This document shows, in pieces, positions 1 through 9,516 of a DNA stretch of 64,000 bases (its first letter is position 1; each line of letters begins with the position of its first letter). The notes below the pieces were generated by a model. That model was not told the DNA's origin. It ran no database searches and was given only the letters and a program-made list of their open reading frames with translations. The position numbers were made by a program, and so were the translations under genes. Source of the stretch: Halomonas sp. BDJS001 (GTDB taxonomy: Bacteria > Pseudomonadota > Gammaproteobacteria > Pseudomonadales > Halomonadaceae); NCBI RefSeq assembly GCF_026104355.1, contig NZ_CP110535.1, forward strand, positions 558,001 through 622,000. The letters run 5' to 3'.

Positions 1-138
1 TGCTATCCTGAGTATGGTTTTGCGCGCCATAAAGGCTACCCGACCAAAGAGCACCTGACGGCGCTTGCAGCACACGGGCCACTGGCCGAACATCGCCGCA
101 GCTTCGCGCCGGTGCAGCGGCAGTTGGCGCTGCTTTAA
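1..138 (+). CDS. rnhB: Ribonuclease HII, C-terminal part (cut by window edge)
   Basis: The first 45 codons in frame 1 encode the C-terminus of RNase HII, ending with TAA at 136-138. The segment [11 protein letters not shown] followed by EHRRSFAPV matches the end of E. coli RnhB (YGFAQHKGYPT, HHRRSFGPV), including the conserved basic tail that helps bind the RNA/DNA hybrid. The enzyme removes RNA primers and misincorporated ribonucleotides. The catalytic N-terminal part lies outside the window. dnaE follows 28 bp downstream, the usual rnhB-dnaE order in gammaproteobacteria, so the two are probably co-transcribed. Confidence 0.93.
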   Translation, partial: CYPEYGFARHKGYPTKEHLTALAAHGPLAEHRRSFAPVQRQLALL

Positions 139-166
139 GCCTGTTTATTTATTTAGCGAGAGTGTT

Positions 167-3100
167 ATGACGGTACCGTTTGTTCATCTGCGTTTGCACA
201 GTGAATACTCCCTGGTCGATGGCTTGGTGAAGCTTAAATCGCTGGTGAGTACCACGGCTGAACGGGCGATGCCAGCGCTGGCCTTGACCGACGAAACCAA
301 CCTGTTTGGTCTGGTGAAGTTCTACAAAGCCGCCCAGGGGGCGGGGTTGAAGCCGATTATTGGCAGCGACTTATGGCTCCAGAATCCCCATGACGAGTCC
401 CATCCTTACCGGCTAACGCTGCTGGCGATGAACGATGTTGGCTATCGCAATCTGACCGAGTTGATCTCGAAAGGTTGGACCCATGGCCAGCGCCAGGGGC
501 GCGCCATTCTCGATAAACAGTGGGTACTGGAACAGAGCGAAGGCTTGATTGCACTTTCCGGCGCCCGGGAGGGGGAAATTGGCCGCCACCTGCTGTCTGA
601 TCATGAACAGGATGCGCGGGTACTACTCGAAGAGTGGCAGGCGGCATTTCCGGATCGGTTTTATCTGGAGCTAGTTCGCACCGGGCGTGCGCTGGAAGAG
701 GCCTGTGTTCACGCCAGCGTCAAGCTGGCCATTGAGACGGGCACGCCAGTGGTGGCGACCAACGATGTGCGCTTTCTTGAGCGTGACGATTATTGGGCGC
801 ACGAAACCCGCGTCGCCATCGGCGAAGGTAAAGCGCTGGACGACCCGCGCCGGGAGCGTCGCTATAGCGAAGAGCAGTATCTAAAAAGCCCCGAGGAGAT
901 GGCGGCGCTGTTTGCCGATATTCCCGAAGCGCTGGAAAACAGCGTGATGATTGCCGAGCGCTGCAGTGTGGACGTACGCCTGGGCGAGATTTTCCTGCCC
1001 GAGTTCGGCATTCCCGAGGGCATGACCCAGGATGAGTTCTTCCGCAAAGTCTCCCATGACGGCTTAACCGAGCGGTTGGATTTTCTGTTTCCCGCGCAGC
1101 GCTACCCCCGCGACAGCGAAGAGTACCAGGCGATCGACCAGCGCTACCGCGACCGGCTGGAGTTCGAACTCAACGTTATTATCCAGATGGGGTTCCCCGG
1201 CTACTTCCTGATAGTAATGGACTTTATTCAGTGGGCGAAAGATAACGGTGTACCGGTTGGTCCTGGGCGGGGGTCTGGTGCCGGTTCGCTGGTGGCCTAT
1301 GCACAGAAGATCACTGACTTAGACCCGATTGGTTACGACCTGCTGTTCGAGCGCTTTTTGAACCCGGAACGTGTCTCGATGCCCGACTTTGACGTCGACT
1401 TCTGCATGGAGAAGCGCGACAAGGTGATCGAGTACGTAGCCGAGCGCTACGGGCGCAATGCGGTCTCCCAGATTGTCACCTTCGGCACCATGGCGGCCAA
1501 GGCCGTGGTACGCGACGTGGCCCGTGCCCAAGGCCGTCCCTACTCGCTGGGGGATAAGCTCTCCAAGCTGATCCCCTTTGAAGTGGGCATGACCCTGTCT
1601 AAAGCGATTGAGCAGGAGCCCGCGCTCAAAGAATTTATTGGCAACGACGACGAAGCCGAAGAGATCTGGGAGATGGCGCTCAAGCTAGAGGGCACCACCC
1701 GCGGTACCGGCAAGCACGCCGGGGGGGTGGTTATCGCCCCCACCAAACTGACTGATTTTTCACCGCTGCTCTGCGATGAAGATGGCTCTGGTTTAGTTGT
1801 ACAGTTCGATAAAAACGACATTGAAGAGGCCGGGCTGGTCAAGTTCGACTTCCTGGGCCTGCGTACGCTGACAATTATCGACTGGGCGCTGGAGATGGTC
1901 GACAAGGTGCGCAGCGTTAACGGCCAGGATCCGCTCAACATCGACAGCATCCCGCTGGACGACGCCCCTACCTTCGAGATGCTCAAGCGCGCCGAAACCA
2001 CGGCGGTGTTCCAGCTTGAGTCCCGCGGCATGAAGGAACTGATCAAGCGCCTACTGCCTGACTCCCTGGACGACATGATTGCCCTGGTGGCGCTGTTCCG
2101 CCCCGGCCCACTGCAGTCGGGCATGGTCGACGACTTTATCAACCGTAAGCACGGCCGTGCGGAAGTCTCTTATCCACACCCGGATTACCAGCACGAGCTG
2201 TTGAAACCTGTCTTGGCACCCACCTACGGCATCATTCTCTACCAAGAGCAGGTCATGCAGATCGCTCAGGTCATGGCAGGCTACAGCCTCGGCCAAGCCG
2301 ATATGCTGCGCCGGGCCATGGGTAAGAAAAAGCCTGAAGAGATGGCCAAGCAGCGCGACGGCTTTATGGAAGGGTGCGCCGCCAACGGTATCGATAAAGA
2401 TCTGGCCGGTAACATCTTTGACCTGGTAGAGAAATTCGCTGGCTACGGCTTTAACAAGTCACACTCGGCCGCCTACGCGCTGGTCTCTTACCAAACCGCG
2501 TGGCTGAAAGCCCACTATCCGGGGCCCTTTATGGCCGCGGTAATGTCCACGGAAATGGACAACCTGGATAAAGTGGTGCCACTGATTGAGGAGTGCCGCA
2601 ATCTCCGCCTCACCGTGACGCCGCCGAATGTCAACGTCGGTGGCTACAAGTTCACTGTCGATACCGATGCCCGGGTGGTCTACGGGCTAGGCGCCATTCG
2701 CGGCGTGGGCGAAGGCCCCATTGGCGCCATTGTCGAAGCCCGCGAAGCAGATGGCCCTTTCAAGGATATCTTTGATTTCTGCCGTCGCATTGATCCCAAA
2801 CGGATGAATAAACGTACGCTGGAAGCGCTGATTCGCTCCGGCGCGCTGGATACCCTAGGCCCCAATCGTGCGGTGCTGTATGCGGCAATGGAAGACGCGC
2901 TTAAAGCCGCCGCGCAGAACCATACCAATCAGAACCTGGGCATGCTGGACATGTTTGGTGATGCGTTCGCCGCTGACGATGAAGGCGACGGTGATAGCAA
3001 CGTTTATGCCGAGTATATCAACGCCCGTGAGTGGACTGATCGCGAGCGGCTCTCGGGAGAGAAAGACACCCTGGGACTCTACCTCACGGGCCACCCGATT

Positions 3101-3679
3101 GATGAGTACGAGCGTGAGTTAAAGCGCTTTGTGTCGACCCGGATCAGCGATCTGAAACCCTCCCGCGATCCCCAGCGCGTGGCTGGGCTCGTGGTCGGCG
3201 TGCGCACCATGAAGTCCAAGCGTGGTGATACCATGGCGTTTATCACCCTGGATGACCGCACCGGACGTATTGAAGCTTCGCTGTTTGGGGAGCTATTCGA
3301 GCAGTTGCGCGGTCAGATTGAGGCCGATCAGGTACTCATCGTTGAAGGCGAGGTCTCCAGCGATGAATTCTCTGGCGGCCTGCGCCTACGCGGTAAAGAT
3401 GTCACGCCTATGGTGACGGCGCGCATTCGCTATGGTCAGGCGGTGGAGCTGGCGCTGGATGCGGGGCAGATCAATGGTCGCTTAATCGAAACCCTGCGCG
3501 ACAGCCTGACACCCTATCGCGATCAAGAGGGCTTGCCCGTGCGGCTGCAGTACCGCCACCCAGCGGCGGTGGCCTGGCTTGAACTGGATGATGAGTGGAA
3601 GGTTGCCCCTAGCGATGATTTGCTGCTGGCGCTGCGGGATGTCCAGGGCCAGACGGGTGTGCAACTCCGTTATCGTTAA
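167..3679 (+). CDS. dnaE: DNA polymerase III subunit alpha
   Basis: Replicative polymerase of the Pol III holoenzyme; 1170 residues against about 1160 in E. coli. The N-terminal PHP domain opens with HLRLHSEYSL. The C-family palm carries PDFDVDF with aspartates at residues 407 and 409 and a third catalytic Asp at 561 (VKFDFLGL), equivalent to E. coli D401, D403 and D555. Helix-hairpin-helix and OB-fold regions follow; the OB region includes KSKRGDTMAF and a polymerase-associated C-terminus. The frame is open back to base 65, but the ATG at 167 is preferred. It has GCGAGAG upstream, gives the canonical MTVPFVHLRLHSEYSL start, and lies after the rnhB stop. Upstream gene rnhB and downstream gene accA match the conserved block. 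Confidence 0.98.
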   Translation: MTVPFVHLRLHSEYSLVDGLVKLKSLVSTTAERAMPALALTDETNLFGLVKFYKAAQGAGLKPIIGSDLWLQNPHDESHPYRLTLLAMNDVGYRNLTELISKGWTHGQRQGRAILDKQWVLEQSEGLIALSGAREGEIGRHLLSDHEQDARVLLEEWQAAFPDRFYLELVRTGRALEEACVHASVKLAIETGTPVVATNDVRFLERDDYWAHETRVAIGEGKALDDPRRERRYSEEQYLKSPEEMAALFADIPEALENSVMIAERCSVDVRLGEIFLPEFGIPEGMTQDEFFRKVSHDGLTERLDFLFPAQRYPRDSEEYQAIDQRYRDRLEFELNVIIQMGFPGYFLIVMDFIQWAKDNGVPVGPGRGSGAGSLVAYAQKITDLDPIGYDLLFERFLNPERVSMPDFDVDFCMEKRDKVIEYVAERYGRNAVSQIVTFGTMAAKAVVRDVARAQGRPYSLGDKLSKLIPFEVGMTLSKAIEQEPALKEFIGNDDEAEEIWEMALKLEGTTRGTGKHAGGVVIAPTKLTDFSPLLCDEDGSGLVVQFDKNDIEEAGLVKFDFLGLRTLTIIDWALEMVDKVRSVNGQDPLNIDSIPLDDAPTFEMLKRAETTAVFQLESRGMKELIKRLLPDSLDDMIALVALFRPGPLQSGMVDDFINRKHGRAEVSYPHPDYQHELLKPVLAPTYGIILYQEQVMQIAQVMAGYSLGQADMLRRAMGKKKPEEMAKQRDGFMEGCAANGIDKDLAGNIFDLVEKFAGYGFNKSHSAAYALVSYQTAWLKAHYPGPFMAAVMSTEMDNLDKVVPLIEECRNLRLTVTPPNVNVGGYKFTVDTDARVVYGLGAIRGVGEGPIGAIVEAREADGPFKDIFDFCRRIDPKRMNKRTLEALIRSGALDTLGPNRAVLYAAMEDALKAAAQNHTNQNLGMLDMFGDAFAADDEGDGDSNVYAEYINAREWTDRERLSGEKDTLGLYLTGHPIDEYERELKRFVSTRISDLKPSRDPQRVAGLVVGVRTMKSKRGDTMAFITLDDRTGRIEASLFGELFEQLRGQIEADQVLIVEGEVSSDEFSGGLRLRGKDVTPMVTARIRYGQAVELALDAGQINGRLIETLRDSLTPYRDQEGLPVRLQYRHPAAVAWLELDDEWKVAPSDDLLLALRDVQGQTGVQLRYR

Positions 3680-3702
3680 AAGAGGGGCGGCGGGCACTCA
3701 AC

Positions 3703-3730
3703 TTGCGTGGCTGGGTCAGGGTGCGATAAT
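3703..3730 (+). promoter_or_regulatory. Candidate sigma-70 promoter for accA
   Basis: TTGCGT at 3703-3708 and GATAAT at 3725-3730 are separated by 16 bases and lie 66 bases before the accA start. The match to the -35/-10 consensus (TTGACA, TATAAT) is reasonable but was found by eye only. It would allow accA-tilS to be expressed apart from dnaE. Confidence 0.4.
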
Positions 3731-3796
3731 GCGCTTACTCTTTTATTACTTATCAATGCTTATTTTGATCAGGCTACTTTTTTATAGGCAGCGCCG

Positions 3797-4753
3797 ATGA
3801 ATCCTAATTATCTCGATTTTGAACAGCCGATTGCCGAACTACAGGCAAAAATTGAGGAGCTGCGGTTAGTCAGCTCCGATAGCCAAGTCAACCTTTCCGA
3901 CGAGATTTCTCGGCTGGAAGAGAAGAGTCGTAAGCTGACGGAATCGATCTTCAAGGATTTGACTCCCTGGCAGGTTTCTCAGCTTTCCCGGCACCCCCAG
4001 CGGCCCTACACGCTGGACTATCTCGAACACATCTTCACCGACTTCGACGAGCTGCACGGCGACCGCAACTTCGCCGATGATGCGGCGCTGGTCGGTGGCA
4101 TCGCACGCTTGAACGATGCCCCGGTGATGGTGATTGGCCATCAAAAAGGCCGTGATGTAAAAGAGAAAGTGCGCCGTAACTTCGGCATGCCCCGCCCCGA
4201 AGGCTACCGCAAAGCGTGCCGTCTGATGGAGATGGCTGAGCGCTTTAAGATGCCGGTGCTGACCTTCATTGACACACCTGGTGCCTATCCCGGCATCGAT
4301 GCGGAAGAGCGCGGTCAGTCCGAAGCCATCGCCTATAATCTGGCCGTTATGTCGCGACTGAAAACGCCGATTATTTCCACCGTGGTGGGCGAAGGTGGCT
4401 CCGGCGGCGCGCTGGCTATTGGCGTCTGCGATGAGCTGCAGATGCTGCAGTACTCTACTTATTCGGTTATTTCACCGGAAGGCTGCGCCTCAATCTTATG
4501 GAAAAGCGCTGAAAAAGCCTCTGAAGCGGCCCAAGCCATGGGGATCACCGCCGAACGCTTAAAAGAGCTGGGCTTTGTCGATTCACTGATCAAAGAGCCC
4601 CTCGGTGGCTCCCACCGCCACCCGCTGACCACCGCGGAGCGGGTCAAAGAGGCGCTGACTGCCAGCCTGGAACGCCTGCAGGCGATGGACACCGACGCGC
4701 TGCTAGAGCGTCGTTACAAACGCTTAATGAGCTATGGCGCCCCAGCCGCTTAA
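3797..4753 (+). CDS. accA: Acetyl-CoA carboxylase carboxyltransferase subunit alpha
   Basis: Alpha subunit of the carboxyltransferase half of acetyl-CoA carboxylase. It moves CO2 from carboxybiotin to acetyl-CoA to make malonyl-CoA, the first step of fatty-acid synthesis, and works with AccD, which is not in this window. The 318 residues nearly equal the E. coli length. The start [22 protein letters not shown] aligns with E. coli [19 protein letters not shown]. The crotonase-fold core shows the acyl-CoA-binding glycine stretch [12 protein letters not shown] and the segment [11 protein letters not shown]. The last 20 bases overlap the start of tilS, suggesting translational coupling. Confidence 0.98.
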   Translation: MNPNYLDFEQPIAELQAKIEELRLVSSDSQVNLSDEISRLEEKSRKLTESIFKDLTPWQVSQLSRHPQRPYTLDYLEHIFTDFDELHGDRNFADDAALVGGIARLNDAPVMVIGHQKGRDVKEKVRRNFGMPRPEGYRKACRLMEMAERFKMPVLTFIDTPGAYPGIDAEERGQSEAIAYNLAVMSRLKTPIISTVVGEGGSGGALAIGVCDELQMLQYSTYSVISPEGCASILWKSAEKASEAAQAMGITAERLKELGFVDSLIKEPLGGSHRHPLTTAERVKEALTASLERLQAMDTDALLERRYKRLMSYGAPAA

Positions 4754-6044
4754 TACGCTGCAAGGCCTGCTCAACGACGCCCTGGCGGAAACCCCGCCGG
4801 GGCGCTCTGTTTGGGTGGCAATCTCCGGCGGCTTGGACTCCTGCCTGCTGCTCACTTTAGCTGCCCAGGTCTGCGAACAAGCAGGCAGCCACTTGCAAGC
4901 CATTCACGTTAACCATGGTCTCCAGGCGGCGGCAAAGACCTTCCAAGCGCACGCTCAAACACTCTGCGAGCGTTTGAGCGTGCCGTTGACGGTGGTCAGT
5001 GTGTCGGTAGATGCACAAGGTGAAGGCATCGAAGGTGCCGCCCGCACTGCCCGCTATAAGGCGTTTTCTGCCACCCTTGCCGCGGGCGATACCCTCTGGC
5101 TGGCCCAGCACCAGGATGATCAGGCGGAAACCTTTCTGCTTGCCGCTCTGCGCGGCAGCGGACTGCCTGGCCTGGCGAGCATGCCCTTCCGACGCGATGT
5201 CCAGGGCATTACCCTGGTGCGGCCATGGCTCAGCGTGCGCCGGGCTGAACTGGAAGCTGCTGCAGAGTTGCTCGATTTGAGCTGGTGCGAAGATCCCACC
5301 AATCAGGATGTTCGCTTTGATCGCAACCGCCTGCGTCACCGGCTAATGCCCGTATTACGTGAGCGCTGGCCAACGGCCGATACAGCCCTGGCGAGCAGTG
5401 CTGCCCATGTCGGTGAAGCGGATTTGTTGCTGCGCGAATACGCCCAAGAAGAGCTGCACCGCTTACGGCTCGATAGCCCGCACCTTGGTTCATGCATCGA
5501 CGCGGCGGCACTGGGCGAACGCCCCCGGGCACGCCAGCGGCTGCTGGTACGCACTCTATGCCAGCGCCAAGGCTTGCCGACACCGCCCCAGAAGCGCCTA
5601 GAGAGCCTTCTTGAGCAGCTATCAGCCAAAGCGGATGCTGCAGTATGCATCGAGTGGCCGGGCGCTCAGGCGCGCTTGTGGCGCCAGCGGCTCTATCTGC
5701 TGGCGCCGCTTGAACCGCTCCCGGCTTGGGAAGTTGACTGGGATGGTCAAACGCCACTGGAAACGCCCATCGGGCCGTTAGGCTGGCAAGTGGTGGTGTT
5801 ACAACAGCCGTCTCAGGCCCTGAAAGCAGCCTGGCGGCAGGGTGGGGAGGTGATTCAACTGCCCAAACGAGGACGGCGGGATGTAAAGCGGTTACTGCAA
5901 GAGGCGGGCATTCCCCCTTGGGAGCGCGAGCGGCTGGTGGTGATTATGCAAGCAGGGGCATGTGTCGGCGTCATACGTCCCCCTGCTAAGCTGTTATGGC
6001 AGGCAGAGGGCACTCGCTTTACGCGTCTTAATTTGCCTGCTTGA
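4734..6044 (+). CDS. tilS: tRNA(Ile)-lysidine synthetase
   Basis: Modifies C34 of the CAU-anticodon tRNA(Ile) to lysidine, which changes its codon from AUG to AUA and its charging from Met to Ile; an essential enzyme. Length is 436 residues. The PP-loop ATP-binding motif SGGLDS is at residues 31-36, followed by HVNHGLQ and the [12 protein letters not shown] segment typical of TilS. The C-terminal RNA-binding domains include the region with [21 protein letters not shown]. The start overlaps accA by 20 bases. The last 17 bases overlap the 3' end of ppx on the other strand, so transcription of the two converges. Confidence 0.95.
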   Translation: MAPQPLNTLQGLLNDALAETPPGRSVWVAISGGLDSCLLLTLAAQVCEQAGSHLQAIHVNHGLQAAAKTFQAHAQTLCERLSVPLTVVSVSVDAQGEGIEGAARTARYKAFSATLAAGDTLWLAQHQDDQAETFLLAALRGSGLPGLASMPFRRDVQGITLVRPWLSVRRAELEAAAELLDLSWCEDPTNQDVRFDRNRLRHRLMPVLRERWPTADTALASSAAHVGEADLLLREYAQEELHRLRLDSPHLGSCIDAAALGERPRARQRLLVRTLCQRQGLPTPPQKRLESLLEQLSAKADAAVCIEWPGAQARLWRQRLYLLAPLEPLPAWEVDWDGQTPLETPIGPLGWQVVVLQQPSQALKAAWRQGGEVIQLPKRGRRDVKRLLQEAGIPPWERERLVVIMQAGACVGVIRPPAKLLWQAEGTRFTRLNLPA

Positions 6045-7572
6045 TCACCAGTTTAAAACCGGCAGCTTCCATAAAGGCCTGCTCCTGCTCCAAATCAGTG
6101 CTCAGTAGGGTGGGTTCATCATTGGCGGGCAGAGTGATGGTCAGGCTATCGCTGTCGGCGCTTATTTCTGGCAGCGAGGGAGCGGTTTCAGGGCGTGAAT
6201 GGTTGAGCAGCACGGCTAAACGCAGCAGTCGGGCAAGTTTTTGAGTGGTCGCCTGCTGCGCCTCGGGCAGGGTCTGCCACTCCTTGAGCGGAAATTTGCG
6301 CCGGTGGGCGCGCACTAGAAACGCCAGTTGGCGCTGTTCCGGGCGTGAAAAGCCAGCGAGATCGGAATGCTCCAACAGGTAGGCACCGTGGCGATGAAAC
6401 TGGCTATGCGAGATCGCCAGACCTATTTCATGTACATGGCAGGCCCACTGCAGGTAGCGCCCTTGCTCGGGGCTGAGTGACCAAGCGTGGCGAACCTGGT
6501 TAAACAGGCGCGTGGCGGTATCAGCAACGTTCAGCCCTTGGCGGCTATCCACGTCGTAGGTACGCTTCAGCGACTCCAGGCTCTTGGAGCGTGAATCCTC
6601 TGCCGTGTTGCGTCCGGCCATGTCGTAGAGGACGCCTTCGCGCAGCGCGCCATCCGCATAGCGCATCTGGGTTAAATCAAAGGCCTCAAAAATCGCTCCA
6701 AGAATGGCAATACCTGCCGGGAAGACTTTGGCGCGGTCGGCTTTAAGTCCATCCAGCACGACTTTATCCAGCTGTTTACACTTCAGCAGCCGTTCGCGCA
6801 GCTTTTGCAAACCGTCGCGGGTGATCACGCCCTCATGGGGAGTGTCGCCGTAGGCATGCAGTACGCTGGCGGCAGCCTTAATGGTGCCGCTGGAGCCGAC
6901 CGGGTCGTCCCATCCCAGGCGTTGGTAGGGGCGCTGAATATTAGCCAGCTCGGAAAGTGCGGCGAGTTCGGCGCGGCGCATGCGTTTTTCATTTAATTCG
7001 CCGTCGGGGAAGAAGCGCCGGGAAAAGGTCACGCAGCCCATGCGTAGGCTTTCCAGCGCTTTGGGCTCAAAGGCTTCGCCAATGATAAATTCGGTTGAAC
7101 CGCCGCCAATATCGACGATTAATCGGCGGCCATTTTCGGCCAGCGCGTGGGCAGCACCCAAATAGATCAGGCGCGCCTCTTCACGGCCGGCAATAATTTC
7201 GATGGCGTGACCTAGTTGGGTCTCGGCGCGCTCGATAAATGCCTGGCTATTATCGGCATCGCGCAGGGCGTTAGTGCCGACAATACGCAAATTGGCGTTG
7301 GTAATATCGCTTAAAAACGGCGCAAACCGCCCCAGGCAGTCCAGCGCGCGCTGCATCGCCTCTTCGCTGAGCAGGCCGTCATCGTCCAAGCCAGCAGCGA
7401 GCTGTACCTTTTCACCCAAGCGGGCCACCACCTGGAGGCGCTCGTGCTGGTAGTTAGCCACCAGTAGGTGAAAGCTGTTGGAGCCCAGATCTATAGCGGC
7501 GAAGCGCTGCGGCGCACCGCTGTCTACCTCAGCTGCAGAGGGGGCAATGGGGAGCGTAATGTCCTTGGGCAT
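6028..7572 (-). CDS. ppx: Exopolyphosphatase (Ppx/GppA family)
   Basis: Cleaves terminal phosphates from inorganic polyphosphate; family members may also hydrolyse pppGpp. Length is 514 residues, close to E. coli Ppx (513). The ASKHA-fold N-terminus shows FAAIDLGSNSFHLL (phosphate 1 motif). The second phosphate loop is LIVDIGGGSTEFI, and SSGTIKA follows. The C-terminal HD-like helical domain holds HEIGLAISHSQFHRHGAYLLEHSD. The ATG at 7572 has a good AAGGAAAG ribosome site. In many relatives ppx is divergent from trxA-rho; here it is divergent from rho directly, with no trxA between them. Confidence 0.93.
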   Translation of the reverse strand: MPKDITLPIAPSAAEVDSGAPQRFAAIDLGSNSFHLLVANYQHERLQVVARLGEKVQLAAGLDDDGLLSEEAMQRALDCLGRFAPFLSDITNANLRIVGTNALRDADNSQAFIERAETQLGHAIEIIAGREEARLIYLGAAHALAENGRRLIVDIGGGSTEFIIGEAFEPKALESLRMGCVTFSRRFFPDGELNEKRMRRAELAALSELANIQRPYQRLGWDDPVGSSGTIKAAASVLHAYGDTPHEGVITRDGLQKLRERLLKCKQLDKVVLDGLKADRAKVFPAGIAILGAIFEAFDLTQMRYADGALREGVLYDMAGRNTAEDSRSKSLESLKRTYDVDSRQGLNVADTATRLFNQVRHAWSLSPEQGRYLQWACHVHEIGLAISHSQFHRHGAYLLEHSDLAGFSRPEQRQLAFLVRAHRRKFPLKEWQTLPEAQQATTQKLARLLRLAVLLNHSRPETAPSLPEISADSDSLTITLPANDEPTLLSTDLEQEQAFMEAAGFKLVIKQAN

Positions 7573-8131
7573 GAGCTTTCCTTCGTGTTGGCTGTGCCAA
7601 GGTTGCGGCGACCTTTATCTATTGTCAATTGCCAGACGCCTAAAGGCTTGCGTTTGTCGCGGCGCTTGACTACCATCGACCTACTGGCTTGATCTGACCT
7701 GGTTAGTTAGTGTGCCCACAAGCACGCCGCGGTTGAGATTGCGCAACGTCTTAGGAATAGTTTATTAGAGCTAGCTCAGAGATAAAGAGCGTCTTAGATA
7801 CGTTGCTTAGGTAAAACATCTTGCATGCGTCGTTCAAGTACGGCACCTTGGTCGCCCCAGACGTTACTCACAGTGTATCCCGTTAGCGTCAGCCAAAATT
7901 CCAAGTCGTCAGATAACCCACTGGTTCAACCACTCTCCTGTGGGAACCAGAGTTGGCAAGTGTTAGCACCCTCGAGTTGAGTCTTAATAACAACAAGCAG
8001 CAGCGTTGTTAGTTAAGTTCAGCGACGTTCCTTTCATCTTCGAGCGCGTGCCTTTACCGGGGTCTGAACGCATCACACGGCGTCACTTTCACGCCTCCTG
8101 TCTTACTCCCGGCGCCTGGCGCCCAGCTTCC
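7573..8131. other. Gene-free ppx/rho intergenic region and rho leader
   Basis: About 560 bases without a supportable gene apart from the micro-ORF at its end; no thioredoxin frame is present. It must hold the ppx promoter and a long rho 5' leader. Seen in it: a strong hairpin at 7921-7950 (7 bp plus 4 bp, with a two-base bulge) and a TAACAAC/GTTGTTA hairpin near 7987-8013. Near the rho end is a C-rich, G-poor stretch; 8071-8110 has 18 C and 5 G. E. coli rho has a long leader with Rho-dependent autogenous attenuation, and this layout is consistent with that, by inference. Confidence 0.6.
7921..7950 (+). other. Stem-loop in rho leader
   Basis: CTGGTTC (7921-7927) pairs with GAACCAG (7944-7950), and CCAC (7930-7933) with GTGG (7940-7943). 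The hexanucleotide loop is TCTCCT, and two A form a bulge on one side. No T-run follows, so it is not a simple intrinsic terminator. It may structure the rho leader RNA. Confidence 0.55.
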
Positions 8132-8158
8132 ATGAGCAACTTTCTAACACACCGATGA
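8132..8158 (+). CDS. Putative 8-residue leader peptide overlapping rho
   Basis: The ATG at 8132 opens a frame MSNFLTHR whose TGA (8156-8158) overlaps the rho ATG (8155-8157) as ATGA. Such an overlap is typical of translational coupling. Neither this ATG nor the rho ATG has a clear Shine-Dalgarno sequence. E. coli has a short leader reading frame (rhoL) ahead of rho, but it is longer (33 codons). Translation here is an inference; an 8-codon frame can occur by chance. Confidence 0.4.
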   Translation: MSNFLTHR

Positions 8159-9414
8159 ATCTCACTGAACTCAAGCAAAAAACCGTTCCCGAGCTCCTCG
8201 ATATCGCCCGTGAAATGGGTATTGATAACTTGGCCCGTTCGCGCAAGCAGGACATCATTTTCGCCATCCTCAAGAAACACGCCAAAAGTGGCGAGGATAT
8301 CTATGGCGACGGTGTGCTGGAAATTCTTCAGGATGGCTTCGGCTTCCTGCGTAGCGCTGACAGCTCGTATCTCGCCGGTCCCGACGATATCTATATATCG
8401 CCTTCGCAGATCCGCCGTTTCAATCTGCGCAAGGGTGACTCCATTTCCGGCAAAATCCGCCCGCCGAAGGAGGGTGAACGCTATTTCGCCCTGCTGAAGG
8501 TCAGTCAAATCAACTTTGACCGTCCGGAAAATGCCAAGCACAAGATCCTGTTTGAGAACTTAACGCCACTGTTCCCAGACGATCGTATGCGTATGGAGAT
8601 CGGTAACGGCTCCACGGAAGACCTTACCGCGCGGATCATCGATCTAACCGCGCCAATCGGTAAAGGCCAACGTGGTCTGCTGGTATCGCCGCCCAAGGCG
8701 GGTAAGACGCTGATGTTGCAGAACATCGCGACCTCCATCACACGCAACAACCCAGAGTGTCATCTGATCGTACTGCTGATCGATGAGCGCCCTGAAGAAG
8801 TGACCGAAATGTCGCGCACCGTGCGTGGCGAAGTCGTGGCGTCGACCTTCGATGAGCCACCGGCGCGTCACGTGCAAGTGGCTGAAATGGTCATCGAGAA
8901 AGCCAAGCGCCTGGTCGAGCACAAGAAAGACGTGGTCATTCTGCTCGACTCGATTACTCGCTTAGCGCGTGCCTACAACACCGTGGTACCGAGCTCCGGC
9001 AAAGTACTTACCGGTGGTGTCGATGCCCACGCCCTTGAAAAGCCGAAACGCTTCTTTGGTGCGGCGCGTAACATCGAAGAGGGCGGCAGCCTGACGATTA
9101 TCGCCACGGCGTTGGTCGATACCGGCTCCAAAATGGACGAAGTCATCTTCGAAGAGTTCAAGGGTACCGGCAATATGGAAGCCCACCTGGATCGCAAGCT
9201 GGCTGAGCGTCGCGTATTCCCGGCGATCAATATCCGTCGCAGTGGCACCCGTCGTGAAGACCTGCTGGCCTCTGAGGATGAAATGCAGCGTATGTGGATT
9301 CTGCGCAAGCTACTCAATCCGATGGAAGATACCGCCGCCACTGAATTCCTGATTGACCGTCTGAAAGATACCAAGACCAATCTCGAGTTCTTTGAAGCGA
9401 TGAAACGTCGCTAA
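8155..9414 (+). CDS. rho: Transcription termination factor Rho
   Basis: Hexameric RNA-dependent ATPase and RNA/DNA helicase that ends transcription at C-rich rut sites. It has 419 residues, the same as E. coli, and is nearly collinear. The N-terminal helix bundle ([20 protein letters not shown]) leads to the cold-shock-like RNA-binding domain containing DGFGFLR and SPSQIRRF. Walker A is PPKAGKT at residues 179-185. Downstream lie [12 protein letters not shown], the Walker B segment [16 protein letters not shown] and the Q/R-loop region [16 protein letters not shown]. It follows a long structured leader and overlaps an 8-codon frame. ubiD is downstream on the same strand. Confidence 0.98.
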   Translation: MNLTELKQKTVPELLDIAREMGIDNLARSRKQDIIFAILKKHAKSGEDIYGDGVLEILQDGFGFLRSADSSYLAGPDDIYISPSQIRRFNLRKGDSISGKIRPPKEGERYFALLKVSQINFDRPENAKHKILFENLTPLFPDDRMRMEIGNGSTEDLTARIIDLTAPIGKGQRGLLVSPPKAGKTLMLQNIATSITRNNPECHLIVLLIDERPEEVTEMSRTVRGEVVASTFDEPPARHVQVAEMVIEKAKRLVEHKKDVVILLDSITRLARAYNTVVPSSGKVLTGGVDAHALEKPKRFFGAARNIEEGGSLTIIATALVDTGSKMDEVIFEEFKGTGNMEAHLDRKLAERRVFPAINIRRSGTRREDLLASEDEMQRMWILRKLLNPMEDTAATEFLIDRLKDTKTNLEFFEAMKRR

Positions 9415-9470
9415 GTGGTAGCGCAAATGCGACGCTAGCGTGTAGTGCAGAACCGCCGCTATGATCAACG

Positions 9471-9492
9471 CCGCTAATGTCATCTAGCGGCG
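9471..9492 (+). other. Inverted repeat between rho and ubiD
   Basis: CGCCGCTA and TAGCGGCG flank an 8-base loop, giving an 8-bp GC-rich stem just before the ubiD ribosome site. No T-run follows, so it is a weak terminator candidate at best. Coordinates are by hand count. Confidence 0.35.
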
Positions 9493-9516
9493 CATTCGCC
9501 AGCCAGGGAGCGTGCC

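Noticed and set aside
1540-2142. Long antisense frame (200 codons) inside dnaE
   Set aside because: Shadow of the GC-biased dnaE codons; Ser-rich with no domain. The same holds for other long antisense frames inside accA, tilS, valS, ynjC, pepA and the VTT-reductase gene.
7921-7950. tRNA-like GGTTCAA motif in the rho leader stem
   Set aside because: No acceptor, D or anticodon arms can be formed around it, so it is not a tRNA or tRNA remnant.
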